64,000 bases of DNA from Ideonella_A sp963843805. GTDB taxonomy: Bacteria > Pseudomonadota > Gammaproteobacteria > Burkholderiales > Burkholderiaceae_C. Shown in pieces: positions 15,514-25,640 of this stretch. The stretch lies in the NCBI GenBank assembly GCA_963843805.1, contig CAWJLY010000009.1, positions 372,001 to 436,000 on the forward strand, in the 5' to 3' direction. The translations under genes and the position numbers were made by a program. How positions within the stretch are numbered: the first letter of the stretch is position 1; each line of letters opens with the position of its first letter. The notes beneath the pieces were generated by a model. It made no database searches. It worked only from the letters and a program-made list of their open reading frames with translations, and was not told the DNA's origin.

Positions 15514-16833
15514 TCAGCTCTTGTTGGCTTTCTGGAAGCGTACAAGCTGCTCATTGCCGCGTTCGACAGCAGCACCGAGCGCATCCTTGGCCGACTTCTT
15601 GCCGGTCCAGATCTGTTCGGTTTCTTCGTCGATGATGGTGCGGATCTGGTTGAAGTTGCCGAGCCGGATGCCGCGCGACTTGTCGGTCGTCTTGCGGATC
15701 ATCTGTGTCACCGCCACATCGGTACCGGGCTTTTCCTTGTAGAAACCGCCCTTGTCGGTCAGCTCATAAGAGGCCATCGTGATCGGCAGGTAGCCGGTGC
15801 GCTTGTGGCTGGCCGACTGCACGTCGGGCTTCGACAGGAAGTTGAAGAACGCTGCAGCGCCCTTGTAGGTTTCCGGCTTCTTGCCGCCCATCACCCACAG
15901 GCTGGCACCGCCGATGATGGTGTTTTGCGGCGCACCTTCCACATCGGGGTAATACGGCAGCGTCGAGATGCCGTAGGCGAACTTGGCCTCCTTGCTGACC
16001 CGTGAATACAGGCCCGACGAGGCCGTGATCATCGCGCACTCGCCGGACGGGAAGGTCACGTCGGCCTTGTTGTCGCGGCCCTTGTAGACGAACAGGCCTT
16101 GTTGCGACATGTTGGCCAGGTTCTCGAAATGGCGAACATGCAGCGGCGAATTGAAAGCCAGGCGTGAATCGTTGCCACCGAAGCCGTTGTTCTTGCTGGC
16201 GAACAGCACGTTGTGCCAGGTCGAGAAACTTTCCAGCTGGGTCCAGCTGATCCAGCTTGTGGTGAACGGGCATTTATGGCCGTTGGCCTTCAGCTTGGCC
16301 GCAGCCAGTACAACTTCGGGCCAGGTCTTGGGTGCCTTTTCCGGGTCGAGACCGGCGGCCTTGAAGGCATCCTTGTTGTAGTAGAAGATGGTCGTCGAGC
16401 TGTTGAAGGGCAGACTCAGCATCTGCCCGTTGGGGGCCGTGTAGTAGCCGGCAACTGCCGGAATGTAGGCCTTGGGGTCGAACTTGGCGCCACCCATCGT
16501 CATCACTTCGCCGACCGGCTTGATCGCACCCTTGGCCGACATCATCGTTGCAGTCCCGACCTCGTAGACCTGCAGGATGTCCGGCGCATTGCCGGCTCGA
16601 TACGCCGCCATCGCGGCAGTGAAGGCTTCGCTGTAGGTGCCCTTGTAGGTCGGGACGACCACATACTGTTTCTGGCTGGCGTTGAATTCCTTGGCCAGAT
16701 CGCCAACCCACTCGCCCAGCGGGCCGCTCATGGCGTGCCACCACTGGATTTCGGTTTGCGCGTGAACCGGTGCAGCAAAGCCCGCGACCAAGGCCGCCAC
16801 AACGGGAATTGGGGTGAGTCGTTTCAATTTCAT
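15514..16833 (-). CDS. ugpB: sn-glycerol-3-phosphate-binding periplasmic protein UgpB
   Basis: Solute-binding protein of the Ugp transporter. 439 residues with signal peptide M-K-L-K-R-L-T-P-I-P-V-V-A-A-L-V ending A-H-A-Q. The mature start T-E-I-Q-W-W-H-A-M-S-G-P-L-G is the family ligand-site signature. Further matches include Y-K-G-T-Y-S-E-A and L-P-F-N-S-S-T. GGAG lies six bases before the ATG. First gene of the operon; I saw no clear Pho box upstream. Confidence 0.96.
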   Translation of the reverse strand: MKLKRLTPIPVVAALVAGFAAPVHAQTEIQWWHAMSGPLGEWVGDLAKEFNASQKQYVVVPTYKGTYSEAFTAAMAAYRAGNAPDILQVYEVGTATMMSAKGAIKPVGEVMTMGGAKFDPKAYIPAVAGYYTAPNGQMLSLPFNSSTTIFYYNKDAFKAAGLDPEKAPKTWPEVVLAAAKLKANGHKCPFTTSWISWTQLESFSTWHNVLFASKNNGFGGNDSRLAFNSPLHVRHFENLANMSQQGLFVYKGRDNKADVTFPSGECAMITASSGLYSRVSKEAKFAYGISTLPYYPDVEGAPQNTIIGGASLWVMGGKKPETYKGAAAFFNFLSKPDVQSASHKRTGYLPITMASYELTDKGGFYKEKPGTDVAVTQMIRKTTDKSRGIRLGNFNQIRTIIDEETEQIWTGKKSAKDALGAAVERGNEQLVRFQKANKS

Positions 16834-17152
16834 GGTGTCTCCGGGGCAGTCGCCTGTTGATCGATGGGCTGCCGGCGTGCGGCGAGCTTAAGGGCTTTTC
16901 GTGAAGCGTCGTTTATGGCTCGAAAGTGACATGTTGGGCCATCGGGAAATGCCCGCGGACAAGAAACTTTGCCACAAGGCGCATTCGGTCTTGCCAGGGC
17001 GGCTCCTGAGCAGTGAAAGGTCCGTCCGATTGGGGACGTGCCGGGCGCCAGGCCCTTGCTTCGCGGCGGCCCCGACCTAAGCTTTGACTGCCGGCTGCAA
17101 TGTATACGAAGGTGCATGTTGAGCTCGGCAATCCACAACCAGGAGAGTCATC
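16834..17152. other. 319-base divergent intergenic region
   Basis: Lies between the ugpB start (minus) and the DUF4148 gene (plus), so it must hold both promoters. GGAG stands before ugpB and AGGAGAG stands seven bases before the ATG at 17153. I found no -35/-10 pair with proper spacing, no pho-box-like direct repeats and no RNA gene. Confidence 0.5.
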
Positions 17153-17590
17153 ATGATCAAGCAGAAGTTGATGGTGGGCGCAGCCATTCTGGCGTTCGGC
17201 GCGGCGTCGTTCGGCCAGCAGGAATTGAGCCGCGATGCGGTCCGGGCCGAGCTCTTGCGGGCCCGGGCCGCCGGTGAAATTGCACCGGCGGGCGAGGGAT
17301 GGGATGGCCGTGTGGACGTGTCCGGTAACGCCGGTCTGTACGGCCGTCGGTTTGCCGAGCCGGGCATGAGCCGTGATGCCGTCATGGCCGAAACATCGCG
17401 CGCCCGGGCGGCTGGCGAAATGAGCAGCGGGGAAGGCTGGGACGGCAGCTTCCAATCGAGCGTCCGTGCAATCGCAGGCGTCTACGGCCGTGCTTTCTAC
17501 GGTGCAGGCAGTCGCCAGACTGTCCGCGCCGACGTGGCGGGCGGCGCCGCCGCGCAGGCTCAACAGCATGACTATGTAGGTGGCAATTGA
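17153..17590 (+). CDS. DUF4148-like secreted protein with internal repeats
   Basis: 145 residues. Signal peptide M-I-K-Q-K-L-M-V-G-A-A-I-L-A-F-G, probably cut near S-F-G-Q. The mature part holds two clear repeats: L-S-R-D-A-V-R-A-E-L-L-R-A-R-A-A-G-E-I then G-E-G-W-D-G, and M-S-R-D-A-V-M-A-E-T-S-R-A-R-A-A-G-E-M then G-E-G-W-D-G, each followed by Y-G-R. A third partial copy reads S-R-Q-T-V-R-A-D-V-A. The T/S-R-x-x-V-x-A-E-L pattern is that of DUF4148, common in Burkholderiales and of unknown role. AGGAGAG gives the start. Confidence 0.75.
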   Translation: MIKQKLMVGAAILAFGAASFGQQELSRDAVRAELLRARAAGEIAPAGEGWDGRVDVSGNAGLYGRRFAEPGMSRDAVMAETSRARAAGEMSSGEGWDGSFQSSVRAIAGVYGRAFYGAGSRQTVRADVAGGAAAQAQQHDYVGGN

Positions 17591-17603
17591 TGTCAGGACT
17601 TGC

Positions 17604-17634
17604 GTGCGGCGCCACGATCGCATCGGCGCCGCAC
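17604..17634. terminator. strong hairpin after the DUF4148 gene
   Basis: Perfect ten-pair stem GTGCGGCGCC/GGCGCCGCAC with an 11-base loop, 13 bases past the stop codon. It is followed by GATTTCG, only weakly T-rich, so it may act as a terminator or as an mRNA 3' stabiliser. Confidence 0.5.
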
Positions 17635-17698
17635 GATTTCGATGTTGTCACCCGTTGTCCCGCGTCATGTTCGAGGGCAGGTATCACGGAGCCTGCGC

Positions 17699-19525
17699 AT
17701 GCAAGCCGTCATTGCTCGGACTTTCTTCGTATTGCTGACCTGTTGCCTGACTGGATGCGCCAGCGAAGCCACTCGTTTCGTGTCGCGGGAGCAGGCGACG
17801 ACACCACTGAACCTCCCGCGCAGCGATTTGGTTGCAACGGCCACGCTGGCTGACTCAGCGACGCCGCTCGCACCGACGCCGGCGACGATTCGCGTCGCCG
17901 AATCGGGCTGGGGCGATGGCGACCCTGCAACGATCAAGCTGGTGCTCGATTCGGTGGCGGCGGAATTGATGGCCCGGTTGACGGCACGCCCGTTGGCGCC
18001 GATCGTGGTGTCGCATTCGCCTGGCGCGCCGGTTGCGTTGTTCGAACGCAGTCCGGGCGGTGAATACCGGATCGAATTGAGCGCCAGCGGCGCAGCACCC
18101 GGGCCTTATGTCTACGAGTTTGCCCACGAGTTCTGCCATGTGTTGTCGAACTACGAAAAGCACCGGCATTTCGCGGTCACCCGCAAACAGCAGTGGTTTG
18201 AAGAGGCCTTGTGCGAAGTGGCCTCGCTTTACGCCTTGAAGGTGTTGTCGGCGAAATGGCGGATTTCAGCACCCACTCCCGCCTTGGCGGCAGGTGCCGC
18301 CCAGTTGCGCGAGATTGCGATGCGTTTTCAACTCGAGTCACACCGCCGACTGCCGCCGGGGACCACGCTTTCGGCCTGGTATCGGGCGTCGAGCAGCAGT
18401 CTGGCCGACGGCGCCTACAACCGTGATCGCAACGAGATCGTTGCCAATCTGTTGCTGCCGCTGTTCGAGGAGAACGCCGATCTGTGGGGCGCGCTGCGCT
18501 TTCTCAATCTGGACGATCCAGCTGACACCTTTGTGCAGTATCTGCAGTCCTGGTTCGACCGTGCGCCTGCGCGCTACCGAGACGTGATCCGCTACACGAT
18601 GTCGCTGTTCTTCAGCCGCGAGACTTCGCCGGCGTCTGGCACCGGTGCCTTTCCCAGGCGCCCGATCGAGCTCATCGTCACCTTCGGCCCCGGTGGGGGT
18701 GCGGATGGGATGGCCCGCAAGCTGGCCGGCCTGCTCGAGCCGCTGCTCGGGGTGCCGGTGCTGGTCAACAATGTTCCCGGCGCATCGGGCAATGCCGGTT
18801 TGACGCGGCTTTTGCTCAGCGCCGACCCCGACCATACGATGGCTACCCTGATTGCCCTGACTGCAGCGACGTGGACCGGGGGCGATGGCAACCTCGGGCC
18901 AGATGATTTCAGGCTGCTCGCCGTGGTGCAGGATTCGCCGTCCATGCTGTTCGTCGCGGCCGACAGCCCGATCCGCAGTTTCGAGGAGTTTCTGGCGATC
19001 GCGAAGCAACGGCCGCGCAGCCTGCGGGTGGCGACATCGGGTTTCGGTACGCTCGATGATCTGACCCTGGCCTTGCTCGGGCGCGCTGGCTATAAAACGA
19101 TCAATGCGCCGTTCGCCAATCCGCATGAACGTTACGAGGCCGCTCTCGAACGTCGAGCCGACGCCTTGTTCGAGGAGCCGGGAGACGTGGCCGACTATCT
19201 GCAAGCCGGTCGCCTGCGGCCGCTGGTGGCGTTTGCGCAGCATCGCCAGCCCGACTTTTTCCAAGTTCCGGTGGCTGCCGAGTTCGGGCTGGCGATCGAC
19301 GATCTGCCCAATTTTCGCGGCCTGGCGGTTAATCCCCGGGTTGCGCAGGACAAGGTGGCGATCCTCGTCGATGCACTGGCCAGCGCGCTGACCAGTGATG
19401 AATGGCAGCGTTATTGCGCAGAGACGTTCAGCTGCGTGGCCGCCGACACTCCCGACGACGCCGACCGCAGAGTGCGGCGTCTGGTCGATCGGGTAACCGA
19501 CTATCGGAAACTGCTGGCGCACTGA
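17699..19525 (+). CDS. lipoprotein with gluzincin-like domain fused to a Bug/TctC solute-binding domain
   Basis: 608 residues from the ATG at 17699, which has GGAG seven bases upstream and opens into a lipoprotein signal, L-L-T-C-C-L-T-G-C with lipidated Cys20. Residues about 60-300 contain H-E-F-C-H (143-147) and, about 20 residues later, W-F-E-E-A-L-C-E (Glu168/169), the HExxH plus downstream Glu pattern of gluzincin peptidases. From about residue 317 the protein is a Bug-type receptor of tripartite tricarboxylate transporters: R-R-P-I-E-L-I-V-T-F-G-P-G-G-G-A-D, then V-N-N-V-P-G-A-S-G-N-A-G, to the end. The Bug part has no signal of its own and the frame is unbroken, so the fusion looks real. 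No TctA/TctB genes are nearby. I do not know this architecture; substrate and activity are unknown. Confidence 0.75.
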   Translation: MQAVIARTFFVLLTCCLTGCASEATRFVSREQATTPLNLPRSDLVATATLADSATPLAPTPATIRVAESGWGDGDPATIKLVLDSVAAELMARLTARPLAPIVVSHSPGAPVALFERSPGGEYRIELSASGAAPGPYVYEFAHEFCHVLSNYEKHRHFAVTRKQQWFEEALCEVASLYALKVLSAKWRISAPTPALAAGAAQLREIAMRFQLESHRRLPPGTTLSAWYRASSSSLADGAYNRDRNEIVANLLLPLFEENADLWGALRFLNLDDPADTFVQYLQSWFDRAPARYRDVIRYTMSLFFSRETSPASGTGAFPRRPIELIVTFGPGGGADGMARKLAGLLEPLLGVPVLVNNVPGASGNAGLTRLLLSADPDHTMATLIALTAATWTGGDGNLGPDDFRLLAVVQDSPSMLFVAADSPIRSFEEFLAIAKQRPRSLRVATSGFGTLDDLTLALLGRAGYKTINAPFANPHERYEAALERRADALFEEPGDVADYLQAGRLRPLVAFAQHRQPDFFQVPVAAEFGLAIDDLPNFRGLAVNPRVAQDKVAILVDALASALTSDEWQRYCAETFSCVAADTPDDADRRVRRLVDRVTDYRKLLAH

Positions 19526-19762
19526 TCGCGCCATGCCCAAGGCCGTGCGGCAACTGCATGTTGGCGGCAGCGCAGACAGCGGGCAGTGATCCTCGGCGAG
19601 GGTTGCACGGTCGTTTTTCGATCGGGCCGAGAGCGTTTTCATCACGGCCCGCTTCGCCGGGTTATTCGGGCTTTCCCTGAGTCAGGCGCGGCCGGTGCGT
19701 TAACATTCAACGCCAAGTGCCAGCACGGTGGCGACCCGCCGCCGACCCCGAACAGGCTGTCC

Positions 19763-22700
19763 ATGAACGCACCTCAATCGCTCAGCCAACTGGCTTCGCT
19801 TGCCGCGCCAAGCGATGTCGCCGAACCGCAGTCGCGACTGCGCGAGATTCCGTACAACTACACCTCGTTCTCCGATCGCGAGATCGTGATTCGGCTGCTC
19901 GGGGCGCCGGCCTGGGACGTGCTCAACAGCTTGCGCGACGAACGCCAGACCGGTCGTTCGGCACGCATGTTGTACGAAGTGCTGGGTGATATCTGGGTGG
20001 TCCAGCGCAACCCTTATCTGCAGGATGACCTGCTCGACAATCCGAAGCGCCGTGGACAACTGATCGAGGCCCTGCAACATCGGCTCGGCGAGATCCAGAA
20101 GCGGCGGCGGCCCGACGATGATGCGCAACGCGACGCCAATGTCGGTGAACTGTTGACAGCGGGCCAAGGCGGCGGTCGATCAATTTGCCGACCGCTTCGA
20201 GGAAACCGCGGCACTGCGCCGCCGGGCGGTTCGTGTGCTGGGCCGCATCACGAAAAAGGACAACATCAAGTTCGACGGCTTGTCGCGGGTGTCGCATGTG
20301 ACCGATGCAACCGACTGGCGGGTCGAATATCCGTTCGTCGTGTTGACCCCGGACAGCGAGGCCGAGATGGCCGGGCTGGTCAAGGCCTGCATCGAACTCG
20401 GCCTGACCATCATCCCGCGCGGCGGTGGCACCGGCTACACCGGCGGCGCGATCCCGCTGACCTGGAGCAGCGCGGTCATCAATACCGAAAAGCTCGAGGC
20501 GATGAGCGAGGTCGAGTGGCGCAAGCTGCCCGGCGTCGAGCAGGAAGTGGCAACCGTCTGGACCGAGGCCGGCGTGGTCACCCAGCGCGTTGCCGAGGCG
20601 GCCGAGCGCGCAGGGCATGTGTTCGCCGTCGACCCGACCTCGGCAGAGGCCTCTTGCATCGGCGGCAATGTGGCAATGAATGCCGGCGGCAAGAAAGCCG
20701 TGTTGTGGGGCACTGCGCTCGACAACCTGGTGTCATGGCGGATGGTGACGCCGCAGGCCAAATGGCTGGAGGTGGTGCGAGTCAACCACAACCTGGGCAA
20801 GATCCATGATGTCGAAATGGCGCGCTTCGAGCTCAACTATTACGACGAGACCGGCCGCACGCTCGAGCGCACCGAGCGGCTCGACATTTCCGGTGGCAAG
20901 TTTCGCAAGGAAGGTCTCGGCAAGGATGTCACCGACAAGTTTCTGTCCGGACTGCCGGGCGTGCAGAAGGAAGGTTGCGACGGCCTGATCACCAGTGCGC
21001 GCTGGATCGTCCACAAGATGCCGGTGCACACTCGAACCGTCTGCCTGGAGTTCTTCGGCAACGCCAAGGACGCGGTGCCGAGCATCGTCGATATCAAGGA
21101 CTACATGTTCGGGCTGGTCAAGGCCGGTGGTCTTCTGATGGACGATGGGCGGCGCGAAAAAGTGCTGTTGGCCGGCCTCGAGCACCTTGACGACCGTTAT
21201 CTGAAAGCGGTCGGCTACGCAACGAAAAGCAAGCGTGCCGGCCTGCCGAAGATGGTGCTGGTGGGTGATATTGCCGGCGACGATCCCGACGCGGTGGCCC
21301 GAGCCACCAGCGAGGTGGTTCGATTGGCCAACAGCCGGGCGGGCGAAGGCTTCATTGCAGTGAGTGCCGACGCGCGCAAGAAATTCTGGCTCGACCGCAA
21401 ACGCACCGCGGCGATCAGCCGCCACACCAACGCTTTCAAGGTCAACGAGGACGTGGTGATTCCGCTGCCGCGGATGGGCGAATATACCAATGGCATCGAG
21501 CGGCTGAATATCGAACTGAGCCTGCGCAACAAACTGGCGCTGGTCGATGCGCTGACCGATTTTTTTGTGGCCGGCCGCCTGCCTTTGGGCAAAGGTGATG
21601 ATGCCGGTGAAATTGCCAGCGCCGAACTGCTCGAAGACCGGGTTCAGCAGGCGCTGCAGCTGCTGCGCGAGGTCGGCGAGCAGTGGCGGCACTGGCTTGC
21701 CAATCTGGATGTCGAGCCGTCGCCCGACGAGTCAGCCGCCGACCGCCGCAGCTATTTCGAGCAGTTGCAGGATCACAGCCTGCGTGCGTCTTGGAAGACG
21801 CAGATCTGCGCGCCGCTGCAGCATGTCTTTTCCGGCAAGGCCTTGCGACCGATCGTCGACGCCTGTGCTGCGATTCATCAGCGGGTGCTCAAGGGCAGGG
21901 TATGGATTGCCTTGCACATGCATGCCGGCGACGGCAATGTGCACACCAACATACCGGTCAACAGCGACAACTACGAGATGCTGCAGACCGCGCACGAAGC
22001 GGTCGGCCGGATCATGACACTGGCACGAAGCCTGGATGGCGTGATCTCGGGCGAGCACGGCATCGGCATCACCAAACTCGAGTTCGTCACGGATGACGAA
22101 CTGGCCGACTTCACGGCCTACAAGCAACGCATCGATCCCGAGGGCCGCTTCAACAAGGGCAAGCTGCTGCGCGATCCGACCGCGGCGGTTGGCCTGAAAT
22201 CGGACCTGACCAATGCCTATACGCCGAGCTTCGGCTTGATGGGGCACGAGTCGCTGATCATGCAGCAAAGCGACATCGGCGCGATCGCCGACAGCGTGAA
22301 AGACTGCCTGCGCTGTGGCAAATGCAAGCCGGTCTGTGCAACCCATGTGCCGCGTGCCAACCTGCTGTACAGCCCGCGCAACAAGATCCTCGCGACTTCG
22401 CTGCTGGTCGAGGCTTTTCTGTACGAGGAGCAGACACGGCGCGGCGTCTCGATCAAGCATTGGCACGAGTTCGAGGACGTGGCCGACCATTGCACGGTTT
22501 GCCACAAATGCCTGAGCCCGTGCCCGGTCGACATCGATTTCGGCGACGTCACGATGAACATGCGCAACCTGTTGCGCAAGATGGGCCAGAAGAGCTTCAG
22601 GCCCGGCAATGCCGCCGCGATGCTGATGCTCAACGCGACCAATCCGCGCACCATCAAGCTGCTGCGCACCGGCATGGTCGATATCGGCTTCAGGCTGCAG

Positions 22701-23725
22701 CGCTACGCCAACAAGCTGCTTCGCCTGCCCGCCAAGGCACAGACCGCCGCTCCGCCGTCGACGCTGGGTGCCGCGCCGATCAAGGAACAGGTGATCCACT
22801 TCATCAACAAGAAGCTGCCGGGCGGGCTGCCGAAAAAGACGGCCCGCGCGCTGCTCGATATCGAGGACAAGAACTACGTACCGATCATCCGCGATCCGAA
22901 AGCAACCAGCAGCGACAGCGAGGCGGTGTTCTATTTCCCCGGCTGCGGCTCCGAGCGCTTGTTCTCTCAGGTCGGGCTCGCGACGCAGGCCATGTTGTGG
23001 CATGCCGGTGTGCAGACGGTGCTGCCGCCGGGTTATCTGTGCTGCGGCTATCCGCAGCGCGGCAGCGGTCAATTCGACAAGGCCGAGAAGATCATCACCG
23101 ACAACCGGGTGTTGTTCCACCGCGTGGCCAATACGCTGAACTACCTGGACATCAAGACCGTGGTCGTCAGCTGCGGCACCTGTTACGACCAGCTGCAGGG
23201 TTACCAGTTCGACAAGATCTTTCCCGGTTCGCAGAATCATCGACATCCATGAATTCCTGCTCGAGAAGGGCATCAAGCTCGATGCGTCGCAGGCGGCTGG
23301 ATATCTTTATCACGACCCCTGCCACACGCCGATGAAACTGCAGGAGCCGATGAAGACCGTGAAGGCGCTTGGTCGGCAACGACGTGGTCGAGAGCAAACG
23401 GTGCTGCGGCGAATCCGGAACGCTCGGCGTGACCCGCCCCGATATTGCGACCCAGGTGCGCTTTCGCAAGGAAGAGCAGTTGCGCATCGACGAGGCAACG
23501 CTGCGCCAGCGCGATGGCGTGGCCGCGTCAGGCAAGCTGAAAATCCTGACCTCTTGCCCGAGTTGCCTGCAAGGGCTGAGCCGTTATGGCAACGACCTGG
23601 AAAACGGCCTGCTCGAAGCCGACTACATCGTGGTCGAGATGGCCGGCAAGATCCTCGGCGAGAACTGGATGCCCGACTATGTGGCGCGTGCCAACAACGG
23701 CGGGATCGAGCGGGTGCTGGTCTAG
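19763..23725 (+). CDS. DUF3683 FAD-linked oxidase / 4Fe-4S / CCG-domain oxidoreductase (three frameshifts)
   Basis: Large GlcD-plus-GlcF-like flavin and iron-sulfur oxidoreductase, probably oxidising a 2-hydroxyacid such as glycolate or lactate; the substrate is inferred only. Order: DUF3683 N-terminus (about 1-140), FAD-binding with I-I-P-R-G-G-G-T-G-Y-T-G-G and a FAD-oxidase C domain ending G-E-H-G-I-G-I-T-K, two 4Fe-4S clusters (C-L-R-C-G-K-C-K-P-V-C and C-T-V-C-H-K-C-L-S-P-C-P), then two CCG modules (L-C-C-G-Y-P and R-C-C-G-E-S). Extra bases at the GGG of 20161, at about 23230 and at the TT of 23369 break the frame; corrected length is 1319 residues, normal for this family. Start M-N-A-P-Q-S-L at 19763. 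Confidence 0.9.
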
Positions 23726-23811
23726 GCCAACGGCGCACGCATTCGCGTCGCTTCAACACATCCATTCCAGGGAAGGTTGGTGGCCTTGCCGGCGGATCGA
23801 TCCGGCCCGCC

Positions 23812-25296
23812 TCAATCCCGCGTGAAGACCAGCACCTTTCCTGCATTGCTGATGCTGAGCGACGGTGCGCGGTCACCGTCCTCGAACATGAATTCGAACC
23901 TGCTGTGGCGGCTGACAAATCGCCGCGGCGCAATCGGCAGCAATTCGAAGGGTCGGGACGCGGGTTCCTGTATCCACAACGCACCGTCGCGCAGCCGGAC
24001 ATCGAGCGCAGATCGCTTGTCGCGTGAATAACTGCCCACCAGCGGCGCAAGCGCCGCCTTCGGCAGGATCATCAAGTTGAAGTCGTCTTCGCTGATCGAC
24101 GGGTCGACTGCTTGCAGCGCCAGGCTGCGGGTCTCGATGAAGGCGTTGGACAAGACGGCACCACCACGTCGGCGCGTCGGCTCAAGCCACACCGAGGTCG
24201 AAAAACCCGAAGTCGCGCCGTCCTGATTGAAGAACGTGCGGCGGCTGCGGTCGGCGCCAACGATGGTCGACATCTCCCAGCCGTAACCGAAAGGATGCAG
24301 CGGATGTTCACCTTCGGTGCGGTATTGCAGGCACATCGCAAAGGCTTCCTGCAAGGGATGCTCGAAGCCTCCCAGCGCGGCTTCGATGAAACGGGCGACC
24401 GAGGTGATCGAGCCAAGCAATCCGACCGCGCCGGCCATGGCATCGAATTGCCACGCCGGCGCTCGTCGGCGTTGCCCGTCGTGGGGGCCGGCAATTCTCG
24501 GTGCGACCTCGAGCGACGCGCCGATCGCTGCACCGATGAGCGCCAGGTCATCACCAGGGGGCAGGGGACGGTTGATTCGCAGGTCGTCCAGCTGCAACGG
24601 TGACAACACCTGCCTGCGCAGCGCCTCGTCGAAACTCAGTCCGAGCTGGCGCGACAGGACGATCGACAACAGTCCGTAGCCGAAGTTCGAATATTCGAAC
24701 CGCTGGCCCCGCTCGACTGCCGGTTTCCATTCACGCAAAAAGGCGAACATCCGCGCTTCGGAATAGCCGGAATAGGGGTCGACCATCTCGCGTGGCGACA
24801 GGTTGCCGGGCATTCTGGGCAGACCCGATCGGTGGGTGGCCAGATCGATCAAGCGCAACGGATTGCCCGCCTTGTCGCGCAACTGCAAGCCATCCGGCAA
24901 CAGATCCTCGACCGCGAGGTCGGCCAGGTAGCGTCGCCTGACCAGGCCATCGGCAAACAGCAAGGCGACAAATGCCTTGGTCAGTGAGCCGAGTTCGAAC
25001 AGGGTCGTGGCAAGGATTGGCGCCGGCTCGCCCCGCCGCTTGACGCCCATGGTGCGCAATCGCACCCCGTTCGCGTCGACCTGGGCTGCGGCAAAACCCA
25101 CGCCGTCATGGTCGAGCCGTTCACGCAAGGAGGTCTCGAACGCATCGTCATGCTCGGCAGCGTCAGCCTGCAAAGGCCAGGCCGGGACACCGAGAATCGG
25201 CGCTGCTGCAGCACCCACCAGCAATCGGCGGCGCAGGCGATCGATGGCGGGACGGTTGGGTCCGGACTCGCAAGCTGGCATTCTGCAATCGGACAT
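23812..25296 (-). CDS. serine hydrolase, class C beta-lactamase-like fold, Tat signal
   Basis: Exported penicillin-binding-protein-like hydrolase or esterase. From the ATG at 25296 it has a twin-arginine signal, R-R-R-L-L-V-G-A-A-A-A-P-I-L-G, cut near Q-A-D-A. The catalytic S-L-T-K is in F-E-L-G-S-L-T-K-A-F-V-A-L and the Y-S-N motif in F-E-Y-S-N-F-G-Y-G. A C-terminal lipocalin-like beta region (D-V-R-L-R-D-G-A-L-W-I-Q-E) follows. About 494 residues. A start at 25353 would put an unlikely 19 residues before the signal. Convergent with the DUF3683 gene. Substrate unknown; true beta-lactamase activity is not implied. Confidence 0.82.
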   Translation of the reverse strand: MSDCRMPACESGPNRPAIDRLRRRLLVGAAAAPILGVPAWPLQADAAEHDDAFETSLRERLDHDGVGFAAAQVDANGVRLRTMGVKRRGEPAPILATTLFELGSLTKAFVALLFADGLVRRRYLADLAVEDLLPDGLQLRDKAGNPLRLIDLATHRSGLPRMPGNLSPREMVDPYSGYSEARMFAFLREWKPAVERGQRFEYSNFGYGLLSIVLSRQLGLSFDEALRRQVLSPLQLDDLRINRPLPPGDDLALIGAAIGASLEVAPRIAGPHDGQRRRAPAWQFDAMAGAVGLLGSITSVARFIEAALGGFEHPLQEAFAMCLQYRTEGEHPLHPFGYGWEMSTIVGADRSRRTFFNQDGATSGFSTSVWLEPTRRRGGAVLSNAFIETRSLALQAVDPSISEDDFNLMILPKAALAPLVGSYSRDKRSALDVRLRDGALWIQEPASRPFELLPIAPRRFVSRHSRFEFMFEDGDRAPSLSISNAGKVLVFTRD

Positions 25297-25640
25297 CGGA
25301 AGCTGGGCGGAGCTGCCCCCAAGGGAGGCGCGAAGGGACCGGCCGGCGATCATAACGGCCAGTTGCTACGCACTTCCCACACTCGAAGCCTGCACTGCCG
25401 GTCAATAATGGTGCGACGACCCCGGCGCCGTAACCGCTGCGGCGACGATCCGCCCGAGATGATTGACGGCGGGCGGTGTCCGCAGCGTGCGTCGCGGCCC
25501 TGGACGCCTTGCCGCAGCGTTGTCATGGCAAGCTCTCATTCCCAGCCGTGCAATGCGTGTGCAAAATGGGGTCACGTTCCCGGGGCGGCCTGCTTCGGCA
25601 TTGGCCGGGCCCCCATTCCCAATCATCACAGGAGACAGCC
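25297..25640. other. 344-base divergent intergenic region
   Basis: Lies between the serine hydrolase and the TAXI receptor gene. Beyond the ribosome site at 25630-25634 I see no RNA gene, repeat or convincing promoter; the sequence is GC-rich without conserved ORFs. Confidence 0.4.
25630..25634 (+). promoter_or_regulatory. ribosome binding site fixing a TTG start
   Basis: AGGAG six bases before TTG at 25641. No ATG in frame gives a clean signal peptide, so this site decides the start of the TAXI receptor. Confidence 0.75.

Noticed and set aside
17084..17108. TTGACT and TATACG as the DUF4148 promoter
   Set aside because: The spacer is 13 bases, too short for sigma-70. Position is plausible but the match is not good enough.
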